Part shown: one piece after another, positions 29,101 to 37,753 of the stretch | Layout of the letters: each line of letters starts with the position of its first letter | Position numbering within the stretch: the stretch's first letter is position 1 | DNA from: JABMQB01 sp963678235 | GTDB taxonomy: Bacteria; Bacteroidota; Bacteroidia; Bacteroidales; Prolixibacteraceae | Reading direction: 5' to 3' | Assembly: GCA_963678235.1 (NCBI GenBank) | Contig: OY782766.1 | Location: 4,030,001-4,094,000, forward strand | Length of the DNA stretch: 64,000 nt | Translations under genes and position numbers: made by a program | The notes under the pieces: model-generated | What the model was told of the DNA's origin: nothing | The model's input: the letters and a program-made list of their open reading frames with translations, nothing else | The model's database searches: none

Positions 29101-30072
29101 TACGATATTATTATAAAAAACAGTGAAGCTCTGCTGGTATTGATCGATGATATATTGGATTTATCGAAAATCCAATCCAATCAATTAAAATTCAATTTTG
29201 ATACCGGAATTGTAAAGGAGTATTTTGAAGAAATATTTAACACGTTTATACTTGAAGCGGAAAAGAAACCTATCGATCTTAGGCTAAATCTCGATGCGAA
29301 GCACGAAAATCTTACCCTTGTAACCGATGGGGTTAGGTTTAAGCAAGTCATTTCCAATTTATTGTCAAATGCAATAAAATTTACGGAAAAAGGGTCGATA
29401 GAATTTGGTGTTTTTGAAGTTGCAGATCAAATTACATTTTACGTAAAAGATACCGGAATTGGAATTCCCAAAAATGTGGGGGATACAATTTTCGATCAAT
29501 TCTTAAAAATTGAAGAAAACAAGGATCAACTTTATCGGGGGGTTGGCTTAGGACTTGCAATTTGTAAAAACCTGGTTAATCATTGGGGAGGAAGAATTTG
29601 GTATGAATCAAAAGAAAATATAGGAACAACCTTTTACTTTACCCACCCGCGGGATATTCAGCAGCAGAAGGTAAAAACAAGTGATCCCGATATTCGGCAG
29701 GATGAATTGGATTTAAGTAAATATACTTTACTTATTGCAGAAGATGAGATCTCAAATTATCAATTGTTGCATGCTTTTCTTGAGCAATCTGGTGCTAATA
29801 TTTTATGGGCAAAAGATGGAATGGAAGCATGTGAAATGTTCGAAAAACAAAAAGTTGATCTTGTTTTAATGGATATAAAAATGCCGGTAATGAACGGTGT
29901 TGATGCTGCAAAAATTTTAAAGAAGAAAGATCCGAATATACCAATCATTGCGCAAACCGCATTTTCAAAAACATTAGTGGAGGAATCAATTGCAAATCGG
30001 AATATAGATGCATATGTCACTAAACCAATCAATCGTGTTGAATTAATGAATGTGCTCGCTAATTATTTGTAA
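26104..30072 (+). CDS. Hybrid two-component sensor kinase (Reg_prop propeller, Y_Y_Y, HisKA, HATPase, receiver)
   Basis: The 1322-residue protein senses a periplasmic signal and passes phosphate through a kinase core to its own receiver. Order: N-terminal hydrophobic export segment (about 13-33), roughly 14 Reg_prop beta-propeller repeats (about 35-720, seen as repeated N-LW/IW and DR/N-G motifs), Y_Y_Y domain (about 765-850), one membrane helix near 857-877, a coiled coil, HisKA with H970 in SHEIRTPMNAIIGFS, HATPase with GIGIPKN and GVGLGLAICK, and a C-terminal receiver with D1257 in LMDIKMP. Unlike the classical Bacteroides hybrid systems it has no AraC-type DNA-binding domain at the end, so output must pass to another protein. 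It stands between permease 9 and the ABC ATPase, which suggests but does not prove control of the array. An alternative start is Met11. Confidence 0.95.
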   Translation: MGFWKLKNNHMINRVIFTSWFYILGSLFICTSAQVRFTHYSTQNGLPNDFVLSIVQDQNGFMWFGTHIGVVRYDGHSFNLIQPDPQKSNSLSYKHVNNLYGDSHGNLWIRFTENALNRLHIPTGEIINYPTDTVNSRGISSFRGIDIFEDVDSVVWLKSYEGMFRYNSETDEFKSVLPESTTSKSFPSNKIATAVDDSLGNLWILTTNGIGQINRGSYETISLAEVVNQPEIDSLKINALSSDRKSTLWFSTINNGLYSYDISNNKLKNYSRDISNVHSIFCDSEGDVYIFSNTGNTLFYIDVATKPEITLSTYRLFNTNEQVRFYRINEDKAGNIWISSSQGLDMFNKKSGIVHYKHNPIQSQSISSNVINFAFIDQTNNLWLSNYRKGLDKADLNQKPFEVYFNNPDQTDHIFYDSNITSLMEDSQNYLWVGATGKSIIRFDRETNSFESVQVKEDEQTMFSALFEDSEGDIWVGNYYEGIERIDTSSLQITYSEIYSEKTVVFGVRKFAEDKDKNIWFVSSSGVHKWDRKTQKIIPYTILYDTYDPNHGFYRTLTIDKDGIIWAGSYNGGMVRYNTETKTVRRFMNIPEDKTSISGDGVYTIYEETDSTFLIGTTLGLNRFNKKTEQFSPVDSKQSLYNYSIYTIIPDALNNLWMATDYGLIRFNKESKECTFFNEGDGLPANEFNTTASCLSHNGLIYLGSPKGMLYFDSNKFTSNPYLAKPTITNLQIDNADIGPGDSLNGRVVLNNQIWDTNELVLKHFENDFTLQFSAMHFAVPENNRFWYKLEGYRKDWLQTDANRRWASFTGLQPGHYTFKLRATNNDGVLCNPEDEVSLKITIKPPFWMTLWFKILFLLFIIILVGFFIRQRIVGFKKSNLLLEQKVKERTLELEKVNSYLEEQQEEINSQNETLRATKEEIIEQNIELDKHRNKLELLVEERTSELMDALNKARESDRLKSSFLANMSHEIRTPMNAIIGFSSLLKDESIDETKRKAFYDIIIKNSEALLVLIDDILDLSKIQSNQLKFNFDTGIVKEYFEEIFNTFILEAEKKPIDLRLNLDAKHENLTLVTDGVRFKQVISNLLSNAIKFTEKGSIEFGVFEVADQITFYVKDTGIGIPKNVGDTIFDQFLKIEENKDQLYRGVGLGLAICKNLVNHWGGRIWYESKENIGTTFYFTHPRDIQQQKVKTSDPDIRQDELDLSKYTLLIAEDEISNYQLLHAFLEQSGANILWAKDGMEACEMFEKQKVDLVLMDIKMPVMNGVDAAKILKKKDPNIPIIAQTAFSKTLVEESIANRNIDAYVTKPINRVELMNVLANYL

Positions 30073-30405
30073 TCTATATTCTGTAGTTAATGGTTAAATC
30101 CTTCTCCTGATTCAAATCAGTAGCATTGCAGCTTCTTTAGGTCCTATAAATTTCGATTTTAAAATGAAGTAGATTTGAGTACAGAGATTTAAGTATTGAG
30201 AATCATTTTGCTTTTTCTCTCTACTCATTACTCAATACTCATATCTATTTTTTGCATTTCATTCAATTTAAAACCTATGTACTTCCAGTGCATAGTAGCT
30301 TAGTCTTTTTAATCCTATGGGCTCAATCACCCTTTGAGGTTAAGTTCAGCGGTGCCCCTTGTTCAATTTAAATAATTTGGAAAATATATGTAAAAAAATT
30401 TAACC

Positions 30406-30428
30406 TAGTGTAAAATAAATTTACACTA
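30406..30428. promoter_or_regulatory. Perfect inverted repeat upstream of the ABC ATPase gene, candidate operator
   Basis: Arms TAGTGTAAA and TTTACACTA are perfect 9-base complements separated by ATAAA, 92 bases before the ATPase ATG. It lies in the 447-base gap after the hybrid kinase, which is otherwise without genes. The shape fits a dimeric regulator site. An AT-rich RNA hairpin is the alternative. Confidence 0.45.
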
Positions 30429-30519
30429 AATTATTTCTATGTATTTGTAAAAAGCTTATATTCACAAGGTTAAATTCGGGCATCGTTATTGGGTAGTTGA
30501 TTGGAAAAACATAAAAATT

Positions 30520-31197
30520 ATGATAAAGCTAAAAAACATTGATAAATATTATGATTCGAAGTTTCAACGAACATTTATTTTAAAAGGGGTCGATCTTGAA
30601 GTAAAACAAGGTGAATTTTTATCGATAATGGGACCAAGTGGTGCCGGGAAATCAACGCTACTTAATATTATCGGGATGCTGGATGAACCCAATGCCGGCG
30701 AATACCTTTTTTTAGACAACCCTGCCCATAAACTCAAAGAAAAGCAAAAAGTACAGTACCACCGAAGCCATATTGGTTTTATTTTTCAGGCATTTCACCT
30801 AATTGAAGAGTTAAATGTTTATGAAAATATCGAAACGCCTTTAATCTACAGAAATGTAAAATTGAAGGAAAGAAAGGCATTGGTTGCCGATTTATTGGAC
30901 CGTTTTAATATGGTGGCAAAAAAAGACCTTTTCCCGACCCAGTTATCAGGTGGGCAACAGCAATTGGTGGCAATTGCACGCGCCATTATTGGTAGTCCAA
31001 AATTACTTCTTGCCGATGAGCCTACAGGTAACCTTCACTCTGAGCAAGGCGCAATGATAATGGAGCTTCTGAAAAAATTGAACGATCAGGGAATGACAAT
31101 CATTCAGGTAACCCACTCGAAAGAAAATGCCCAATACGGTAGCCGCATTATTCAGTTGGTTGATGGTTTGATCAGGGAAGATTATCAGGTAGAATAA
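30520..31197 (+). CDS. ABC transporter ATP-binding protein (MacB/LolD type)
   Basis: The 225-residue ATPase powers FtsX/MacB-type permeases from the cytoplasm. Walker A GPSGAGKST at 38-46, Q-loop in FIFQAFHL near 88, signature LSGGQQ at 142-147, Walker B LLLADEP with D166 and E167, and the switch histidine in VTHS. It is a stand-alone subunit, 55 bases upstream of permease 10. It is the only ABC ATPase of this type in the window, against ten permeases, so it may be a shared motor. There is no membrane-fusion (HlyD-like) or TolC-like gene beside it, which a tripartite exporter would need. Confidence 0.95.
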   Translation: MIKLKNIDKYYDSKFQRTFILKGVDLEVKQGEFLSIMGPSGAGKSTLLNIIGMLDEPNAGEYLFLDNPAHKLKEKQKVQYHRSHIGFIFQAFHLIEELNVYENIETPLIYRNVKLKERKALVADLLDRFNMVAKKDLFPTQLSGGQQQLVAIARAIIGSPKLLLADEPTGNLHSEQGAMIMELLKKLNDQGMTIIQVTHSKENAQYGSRIIQLVDGLIREDYQVE

Positions 31198-31252
31198 TAG
31201 TCCGATAATAACGGTTTGGTTAAACCGATTTTTTTGAAATAATTGTTTCGGA

Positions 31253-33661
31253 ATGATATTTAAAGTTGTTTTTCGGAATCTTAAAAAGCACCCGTTTTTA
31301 AATCTCATCAAAGTAGTTGGGTTAAGTTTGTCTTTGGTTGGGGTATTATTTATCCTGCTTTTTTTGCGTTATGAATTAAGCTACGATGCTTACCATTCAA
31401 ACACACAGAATATATACAGGTATTCGGTCACCGATCCCGATTTTCTTGGAGGCAAACATTTTGCACGATTGTATAATCCGGGGTATGTTGAGGACCTTAA
31501 AAATGAAATTCCTGAAATTGAGAATTTTGTCCGGTTGAAGCCGGTACGTGGGGGATTAATGAAATATGGTGAACGATATTACGGGCTTAACCGGGCTTTT
31601 GAATGCGACAGCACTTTCTTTAATGTATTCGATGCTGAATTAATATATGGTGACAAGCATAATGTTTTGGCAACTCCGGCGTCATTAGTAATTACACAAA
31701 AATTTGCTGAAAAAATATTTGGTAATTCCGATCCAATAGGTCAAATTCTTACGCTGCCTGCCGGGCAATATTATGGCATTGCACAGGACTTCACCATCCG
31801 GGGAATTATGAAAGAGTTCCCCAATAACAGCCATTTTCATCCTGATTTTGTGGCAACACCCGTTCAGGACGGATTTAAATACGGCTGGGCATGGACATAT
31901 CTTGTGCTGGGGAATAATGCATCAGAGGAACGTGTGAAAAGTGGGATTGCGAATTATCTGATAGCAAATAAAAACCCGGATTCTGAAAAAATGGATTCGG
32001 AGGTGCATTTGCAAAAACTTACTGAGATTCACTTGTATTCCCATAAGTTACGCGAAATCGAGCAAAACGGAAATGCACGTTACATATATGTACTTGGCAT
32101 AGCAGCTGTTATTTTAATCCTGATCGCAATTAGCAATTATGCAAACCTGAATATCGGTATGGCAGGATTTAATGCAAAATACCTGTTTGTGAACAAGCTT
32201 TTGGGATCTTCCAAAACATCAGCTACAAAATATTTTCTTTCAGAAGGTTCCATTATAATTTTGCTTACGTTATTGACCGCAATGCTAATTTCTATTCCTG
32301 CTAATGCGTTAATCCTGAAATTTTATGGTTTAAACCTTTTGTCCGGAAATGCGCAGTTGCTTTTTATTGTGGTGATGTTCTTTGCGTTTATAACGCTTTT
32401 CTTTGGCATGCTTCCGCTTATAAAAACAGTTTTTTCTTCTTTAAACAGTTTGTCTGATAAACGAAATTTTGTATTGGGAGGCAAAGCCCGGATAAACCGT
32501 ATGTTAATTGTATTACAATATACCTTTTCGATTGCTTTAATAATTGCGGTTATTGTAATATCGCGACAAACAAACTATGCTTTCAAAAGTAGTATGGGGG
32601 CAGAAAAAGGAAATGTTATTTGCATGGAATCTGTGCACGCAAGCATTCAACAAAAATTTGAGGTTTTTAAAGAGGAACTGTTAAAATACAGCAGTATTGA
32701 GTCGGTTTCGGCAATGATGGACCCACCAGGAGGTGAGGCTAATGACATGTTTCCTTTTGAAATGGAAGGTTACACCGTTAAAAATGAGAATGCAACTTAC
32801 GATCGCATTGGTGTATTTCCTTGCGATTATTCCTTTGCCAGCTTATTCAACCTTAAATTTATTGCAGGCCAAAATTTTACCGAAAACAATAAAGAAATTG
32901 AAGGATCAGGCGAATATATCATTAATGAAGCTGCAGTAAACCGCTTAAATCATACCTCTGCCGAAGAGCTTATCGGAAAAAATTTCAAACTTATTTTTTC
33001 AACACCAGAAACTAATATTACGATGCCTGCAGGGAAAATAATTGGGGTGGTTAAAAATTTCCATTTATCAAGCCTTCGTAAAGAGGTAGAACCTTTGGTG
33101 ATGTTCAAGCGTGATAAAATGTGGTTGATTAATTTTGTTGTTTCCTTTAAGCCGGGAATGCGCGAACAGGCATTACTTGACATGAGTAATATTTGGAGTT
33201 CTTTGTTCCCGGAATTTCCTTTCAGGTATGAGGATGTTGGCGTGATGTATAAGAATGTGTACAAAGCAGAATTGTTGCAAGCCAGGCTTTTGTCCATATT
33301 TACAATCATTGCATTATTTATTTCTTCAATGGGCATGTTTGGGTTGGCCCTTATTATTACACAGCATAAAATAAAAGAAATAGGAATACGGAAAGTTAAT
33401 GGTGCGCGGGTATCGGAGATATTGGCACATTTAAACAAGGATTTTGTTCTTTGGGTAATCATCGCATTTGTATTGGCGAGTCCGGTAGCATGGTTTGCAA
33501 TGAATAAATGGCTTGAAAATTTTGCGTATAAAACCAATCTCAGTTGGTGGATATTTCTTCTGTCCGGATTGCTGGCTTTATGCATTGTTCTGTTAACGGT
33601 CAGTATTCAAAGCTGGAAAGCCGCAACCAGAAACCCAGTTGACAGTTTGAGGTACGAATAA
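31253..33661 (+). CDS. FtsX/MacB-type ABC transporter permease (paralog 10, next to ATPase)
   Basis: 802 residues from the ATG at 31253. First helix near 18-40 (VVGLSLSLVGVLFILLFL), first periplasmic domain to about 275, helix cluster ending in a first coupling region (AKYLFVNKLLGSS) that has lost the usual KEIGVRK signature, second module from about 415, and a final cluster with KEIGIRKVNGARVSEILAHL. Consensus tail with KWLENFAYKT, LSWWIFLLSG, ATRNPVDSLRYE. It most likely forms an operon with the ATPase. The end codons are TAC-GAA-TAA, and no repetitive spacer follows. Confidence 0.95.
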   Translation: MIFKVVFRNLKKHPFLNLIKVVGLSLSLVGVLFILLFLRYELSYDAYHSNTQNIYRYSVTDPDFLGGKHFARLYNPGYVEDLKNEIPEIENFVRLKPVRGGLMKYGERYYGLNRAFECDSTFFNVFDAELIYGDKHNVLATPASLVITQKFAEKIFGNSDPIGQILTLPAGQYYGIAQDFTIRGIMKEFPNNSHFHPDFVATPVQDGFKYGWAWTYLVLGNNASEERVKSGIANYLIANKNPDSEKMDSEVHLQKLTEIHLYSHKLREIEQNGNARYIYVLGIAAVILILIAISNYANLNIGMAGFNAKYLFVNKLLGSSKTSATKYFLSEGSIIILLTLLTAMLISIPANALILKFYGLNLLSGNAQLLFIVVMFFAFITLFFGMLPLIKTVFSSLNSLSDKRNFVLGGKARINRMLIVLQYTFSIALIIAVIVISRQTNYAFKSSMGAEKGNVICMESVHASIQQKFEVFKEELLKYSSIESVSAMMDPPGGEANDMFPFEMEGYTVKNENATYDRIGVFPCDYSFASLFNLKFIAGQNFTENNKEIEGSGEYIINEAAVNRLNHTSAEELIGKNFKLIFSTPETNITMPAGKIIGVVKNFHLSSLRKEVEPLVMFKRDKMWLINFVVSFKPGMREQALLDMSNIWSSLFPEFPFRYEDVGVMYKNVYKAELLQARLLSIFTIIALFISSMGMFGLALIITQHKIKEIGIRKVNGARVSEILAHLNKDFVLWVIIAFVLASPVAWFAMNKWLENFAYKTNLSWWIFLLSGLLALCIVLLTVSIQSWKAATRNPVDSLRYE

Positions 33662-33895
33662 ATTAGATTCATTCCCGATATTTACAATCATACTATTATA
33701 TATATTATTTAAAGCATTTGCTTTTTTATTTTAGCCGCATGCAATTGCCGGGAATAGGAAGGGGATTTGCGGCGGAAACCTGGCAAAACAGCTTTATTGC
33801 ATGGTTAAAAGATTTGGGATTTTTACAGTGGCAATTGTGCTATGGCAATATAAACTATCAAAGTTTATATAATTTGTCCCATGTTGGGAATCGCT

Positions 33896-33925
33896 TTTGC
33901 GTTAAACTAAATATTTCTATCTTTC
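33896..33925 (+). promoter_or_regulatory. Probable Bacteroidota-type promoter of the sensor kinase gene
   Basis: TTTG at 33896-33899 and TATCTTTC at 33918-33925 with 18 bases between. The second box differs from the TAnnTTTG consensus only in the last base. It lies 28 bases before the kinase ATG and inside a doubtful small frame, which argues against that frame. Confidence 0.5.
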
Positions 33926-33953
33926 AAAAAAATACAAAACCAGTGGCTCTTTT

Positions 33954-35930
33954 ATGAGGAAATTAGTGACTTTTTGTCTTCTAAGTATTTCTGCCCTCCT
34001 TTTGTTTCTTAATTCATTTGCTGAGGCAAATATGGATACGAAAAAATACGTTTTATACATAAATTCCTACCGGCCAGGATATAAATGGAGCGACCATATC
34101 GAAAATGGTATTTATGAGGTCCTCGAAAACAAGGATATAGTTGTTTTTACTGAATATCTCGATTCGCACAGGCTTCCCCATAACAAAGATTTATTTAAAA
34201 CAGTCCTCCTCAGCGAGAAATATAAGAATGTAAACTTTCAAGCTATTCTGGTAAGCGATAACGATGCATTAAATTTTGTAATAGAAAGTGCGGACGATCT
34301 ATTTCCGGACATACCAATATTGTTTTGTGGGATAAGTAATCCGGAAGATTATCACTTTGAAGGGACAAGGTTTTATGGTTTCAAAGAAAATGTGGATGCC
34401 AACATTGGATTAAACGTCATTAAAAAAGCTTTCCCGAAAGTCAAACGCATAACACTTATTGCCGACAACTCAACCACCGGAACAATTTACAAAAATCAGT
34501 TTAGGAACTTTAAGAATCAATATCCGGAGATTGAATTTGTGGCTCCCGATGCAATTATTATTGATCGCATTTTAGACTTGGTCAAAAATATGGAAGGTGA
34601 CGAAATAATATACCTGCGGGGAGTGCATCGCGATTTCAATAACAGCCCGGTTAGCTTTTATCCTTTTTCCGAAAAGTTGTTGTCTTTGGCAAAAGTCCCG
34701 GTTTTTTGTGATGATGAAATACTCATGGGCAAAGGAAGTTTTGGAGGGTATTGGAATTCAGCATACGATCAGGGCGAAGCAATGGGGAATTTGCTTTTGG
34801 ATATCCTTGATAGTGATGGTACTAAAGAATTTGACCATATCAATACATTAAAATCAAATTATTTTTTCGACTTTAAAATGCTTTCAAAATTCGATGTGGA
34901 TGAAAGCAGCCTCCCTAAAGGTTCAATCATATTAAACCGTCCTGACAAAGAATACCGGACCCAATTTTTAGTTTCAATTTTATTAGTCATTTTGTTGAGT
35001 GTCGCCCTTGTTGCGTTAATCATTAGTCAGGTGCGAAGGAATAGGATTCAAGAGGAGTTAATAACCCAATTGAATGTTATTAAGGATAAAAATGAAGAAC
35101 TTACGAAAGCAAATAACCAAATAGGCTTGTTAAATTCACAATTGAAGGAAGCCAATATCCAGTTAGAAAAAGAAAAAGAAAATGCCGAAAGTGCAAATAA
35201 ATTAAAAGCTTCTTTTTTAGCAAACATGAGCCACGAAATCAGAACCCCAATGAATGCAATTATTGGTTTTTCAGATCTCCTTCAACATTCATTTGTTGAT
35301 GAAGGGAAAAGAAAAGAATACTTAAAATATATTGTAGAAAGTGGTAATTCATTGGTAAGGCTTATTGATACAATTATTGAAATTTCAAACCTTGAGTCGC
35401 AAATCGGTAAAGTGAAGCTTTCAAAGTTTATCGTTAATAGCAAATTAATTGAACTTTTTGATTTTTATTCCGGTAAATTAGAGAGAAGCGAGAACAATAA
35501 AGTACAATTTGATTTGGATCTTCCAGGTAAAGATTATGCGCTCACAAGTGATTTGTCAAAACTTAATAAACTCCTGGGTATATTTTTGAGCAATGCCATT
35601 AAGTTTACCGAAGAAGGTACCATTAGGCTAGGGTTCAGGACCACATCAAGTTCAATAATCTTTTTTGTAAGCGACACTGGAATAGGCATATCAGAAAAAA
35701 ATCAACAAATTATTTTTGAGAGCTTTTCGAAAGTGGAAGACGATATTAGCAAGTTATACCGAGGCGTTGGACTTGGATTATATATTGCAAAATTGCTTGC
35801 AAAAGATTTAGGTGGGATTATCAACCTGGAATCTACATTAGGAAAGGGTTCCGAATTCAGTTTTATCCTTCCTTATTCGCAGGAGGACATTGATGAGGCA
35901 GTGATGGAGGAAATTGATGCGCTTGATTAG
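33954..35930 (+). CDS. Membrane sensor histidine kinase with ABC_sub_bind-like periplasmic sensor
   Basis: 658 residues. Signal segment (1-24), a periplasmic domain (about 28-320) resembling ABC-type substrate-binding proteins of the ABC_sub_bind family (for example the PDIPILFCGISNPEDY and TLIADNSTTG stretches), one membrane helix near 339-362, a coiled coil, HisKA with H427 in SHEIRTPMNAIIGFS, and HATPase with LSNAIKFTEEG, DTGIGIS and RGVGLGL. No receiver or DNA-binding domain is attached and no response regulator gene lies next to it, so the partner is elsewhere. Its stop lies 4 bases from the convergent gltX stop; the short hairpin TGCGC-N7-GCGCA overlaps the kinase stop codon. Confidence 0.93.
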   Translation: MRKLVTFCLLSISALLLFLNSFAEANMDTKKYVLYINSYRPGYKWSDHIENGIYEVLENKDIVVFTEYLDSHRLPHNKDLFKTVLLSEKYKNVNFQAILVSDNDALNFVIESADDLFPDIPILFCGISNPEDYHFEGTRFYGFKENVDANIGLNVIKKAFPKVKRITLIADNSTTGTIYKNQFRNFKNQYPEIEFVAPDAIIIDRILDLVKNMEGDEIIYLRGVHRDFNNSPVSFYPFSEKLLSLAKVPVFCDDEILMGKGSFGGYWNSAYDQGEAMGNLLLDILDSDGTKEFDHINTLKSNYFFDFKMLSKFDVDESSLPKGSIILNRPDKEYRTQFLVSILLVILLSVALVALIISQVRRNRIQEELITQLNVIKDKNEELTKANNQIGLLNSQLKEANIQLEKEKENAESANKLKASFLANMSHEIRTPMNAIIGFSDLLQHSFVDEGKRKEYLKYIVESGNSLVRLIDTIIEISNLESQIGKVKLSKFIVNSKLIELFDFYSGKLERSENNKVQFDLDLPGKDYALTSDLSKLNKLLGIFLSNAIKFTEEGTIRLGFRTTSSSIIFFVSDTGIGISEKNQQIIFESFSKVEDDISKLYRGVGLGLYIAKLLAKDLGGIINLESTLGKGSEFSFILPYSQEDIDEAVMEEIDALD

Positions 35931-35934
35931 CGCA

Positions 35935-37461
35935 CTATATTTTGTCTATTGCCCTTTGTATCCTTTTTAAGCTTTCCTCTTTGCCAAGTATTTCACAAAT
36001 TAAAAACAAATCGGGTCCCATATTGCCGCCTACAAGAGCTAACCTCAGCGGGTTCATAATAGCACCAAATCCCCATCCTTTTTCATTCATAAAAGCCGAA
36101 AACTGATCTTTTATTATACTGGCCTCCCAATTGTCTATTTTGGTAAATTCATTTGCTATTTGCGAAAGGTTTACTGCCGTATCTTCTTTCCAACGTTTTT
36201 TTACTGTTTTTTCATCGTAACTCATTGGAGCCTCAAAAAAGTAATATCCTTGTTCCCATAAATCAGCCGGGAACTCACAACGGTCTTTAATATTTTCAAC
36301 TACCAATTCAACAGTTTCATCATTGGCTTCAATATTTTTCTCGTTCAAGGTTTTCCGGAATAATTCGGAAAGTTCGGGAATTGATTTTTGCTGGAAATAA
36401 TATTTATTGAACCATTTCGCTTTTTCAGGATCAAAACGCGATCCGGACTTTACTACACGCCCAATATCAAATGTTTTTGTCAATTCATCAAGCGTGAAAA
36501 ACTCCTGTTCTGTTCCCGGGTTCCAACCAAGCAATGAAAGCATATTTATAAATGCTTCGGGGAAATAACCTTCTTCCCGATAACCTTTTGATATTTCTTT
36601 AGAATTAGGATCTTCCCATTCCAATGGGAAAACAGGAAAACCTAATTTGTCGCCATCTCTTTTACTAAGTTTCCCTTTGCCTACGGGTTTTAAAATCAGT
36701 GGCAAGTGGGCAAACCGGGGTTTGGTATCTTCCCAGCCTAAAGCCTTATAAAGCAGCACATGAAGTGGCATGGAAGGTAACCATTCTTCACCTCTGATCA
36801 CATGTGTAATTTTCATTAAATGGTCATCAACCACATTTGCCAAATGGTAGGTTGGCATTCCATCCGATTTAAACAATACTTTGTCGTCAAGGCTTTTGCT
36901 GGTATTAAATGTCACACTTCCCCTGATCAGATCATCTTCAGTAACATCTGTATCGGCAGGCATTTTAAACCGGATTACAAAATTCTCCCCGGCATTGATC
37001 TTTTTTTCAACCTCTTCTGTCGCGAGGCACAACGAATTATTTAGCTTTTCTCGGGTAGAAATTCCATAGGAAAAAGTTTCCTTTTTTTCTTCGGCTTGTT
37101 TTCTCAGGTTTTCAATTTCTTCGGCACTGTCAAATGCATAATATGCCCATCCGCTATCCACTAACTGAAGAGCGTATTTTTTATAAATATCTTTCCGTTC
37201 GCTTTGGCGGTAAGGTCCAAATTCACCTCCAATTCCAGGGCCTTCATCAGGTTTAAGCCCGCACCAGTTTAAACTTTCAATAATGTATTGCTCAGCTCCG
37301 GGAACATACCTGTTTTGGTCGGTATCTTCAATCCGTAATAAAAAATCACCGCCTTGTTGCTTGGCAAATAAATAATTAAACAGTGCGGTCCTAACGCCTC
37401 CCATATGCAATGGTCCTGTTGGGCTCGGGGCAAATCTTACCCTTGTTTTTCTATCGCTCAT
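35935..37461 (-). CDS. gltX: Glutamate--tRNA ligase
   Basis: The 508-residue class I aminoacyl-tRNA synthetase attaches glutamate to tRNA-Glu. The start MSDRKTRVRFAPSPTGPLHMGG holds the HIGH-type motif (HMGG), and the KMSKS-type motif appears as KLSKRDG. The length is normal and the anticodon-binding C-terminal half is complete. It is monocistronic and convergent with the sensor kinase. A well-formed promoter lies 22 bases upstream of the ATG on the minus strand. Whether it also misacylates tRNA-Gln cannot be told from this window. Confidence 0.97.
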   Translation of the reverse strand: MSDRKTRVRFAPSPTGPLHMGGVRTALFNYLFAKQQGGDFLLRIEDTDQNRYVPGAEQYIIESLNWCGLKPDEGPGIGGEFGPYRQSERKDIYKKYALQLVDSGWAYYAFDSAEEIENLRKQAEEKKETFSYGISTREKLNNSLCLATEEVEKKINAGENFVIRFKMPADTDVTEDDLIRGSVTFNTSKSLDDKVLFKSDGMPTYHLANVVDDHLMKITHVIRGEEWLPSMPLHVLLYKALGWEDTKPRFAHLPLILKPVGKGKLSKRDGDKLGFPVFPLEWEDPNSKEISKGYREEGYFPEAFINMLSLLGWNPGTEQEFFTLDELTKTFDIGRVVKSGSRFDPEKAKWFNKYYFQQKSIPELSELFRKTLNEKNIEANDETVELVVENIKDRCEFPADLWEQGYYFFEAPMSYDEKTVKKRWKEDTAVNLSQIANEFTKIDNWEASIIKDQFSAFMNEKGWGFGAIMNPLRLALVGGNMGPDLFLICEILGKEESLKRIQRAIDKI

Positions 37462-37482
37462 CTATTGAAAATTTAATTGCTG

Positions 37483-37515
37483 CAAAGATAAACGAATTCG
37501 CAAAGCAACCACAAA
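37483..37515 (-). promoter_or_regulatory. Promoter of gltX, TTTG / TATCTTTG type
   Basis: On the minus strand TTTG (37515-37512) is followed, 21 bases on, by TATCTTTG (37490-37483), an exact match to the Bacteroidota -7 consensus TAnnTTTG. The gltX ATG follows 21 bases later. Confidence 0.65.
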
Positions 37516-37691
37516 ATAATTTTATTGAAATAGTTCGAAAACATGACTTTTATCCATGTTTTTATATTGAAATATGTTGGAATATTACGCTCGCAAAAAA
37601 TGTATTGAGAGGCTTTGATACTTAAATGCCAAATGTTTTATTACTAAAGCTAAATGAAAAGAATTCAGCCTATTATTAAGTGCACTTTTCG

Positions 37692-37742
37692 ATGAAAAAA
37701 TATCAATTCGGGTATTACTTTACCAATCTAGGAGGTGAATAA
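37692..37742 (+). CDS. Possible 16-residue peptide gene just upstream of a terminator-like hairpin
   Basis: ATG to TAA encodes MKKYQFGYYFTNLGGE. It ends 11 bases before a UUCG-loop hairpin, and its last codons form a strong Shine-Dalgarno-like AGGAGGTG, unusual for this phylum. It is in the 401-base gap between the divergent gltX and corA genes. It could be a leader peptide, a small protein, or part of a small RNA. There is no homology I recognise, and such a short frame can arise by chance. Confidence 0.25.
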   Translation: MKKYQFGYYFTNLGGE

Positions 37743-37753
37743 TACAATGATCC

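Noticed and set aside
30073..30519. Possible small gene between the hybrid kinase and the ATPase.
   Set aside because: No frame with a start and plausible length was found; only the inverted repeat at 30406-30428 stands out.
32950..33585. 211-codon open frame on the minus strand within permease 10.
   Set aside because: It lies wholly opposite the conserved tail region of a well-supported gene; similar antisense frames occur under other paralogs at the same place, a product of their shared codons.
33718..33957. Open frame of 79 codons in front of the sensor kinase gene, overlapping it by four bases.
   Set aside because: It starts with TTG, shows no domain or usual codon pattern, and a promoter-like TTTG/TATCTTTC pair lies inside its end.
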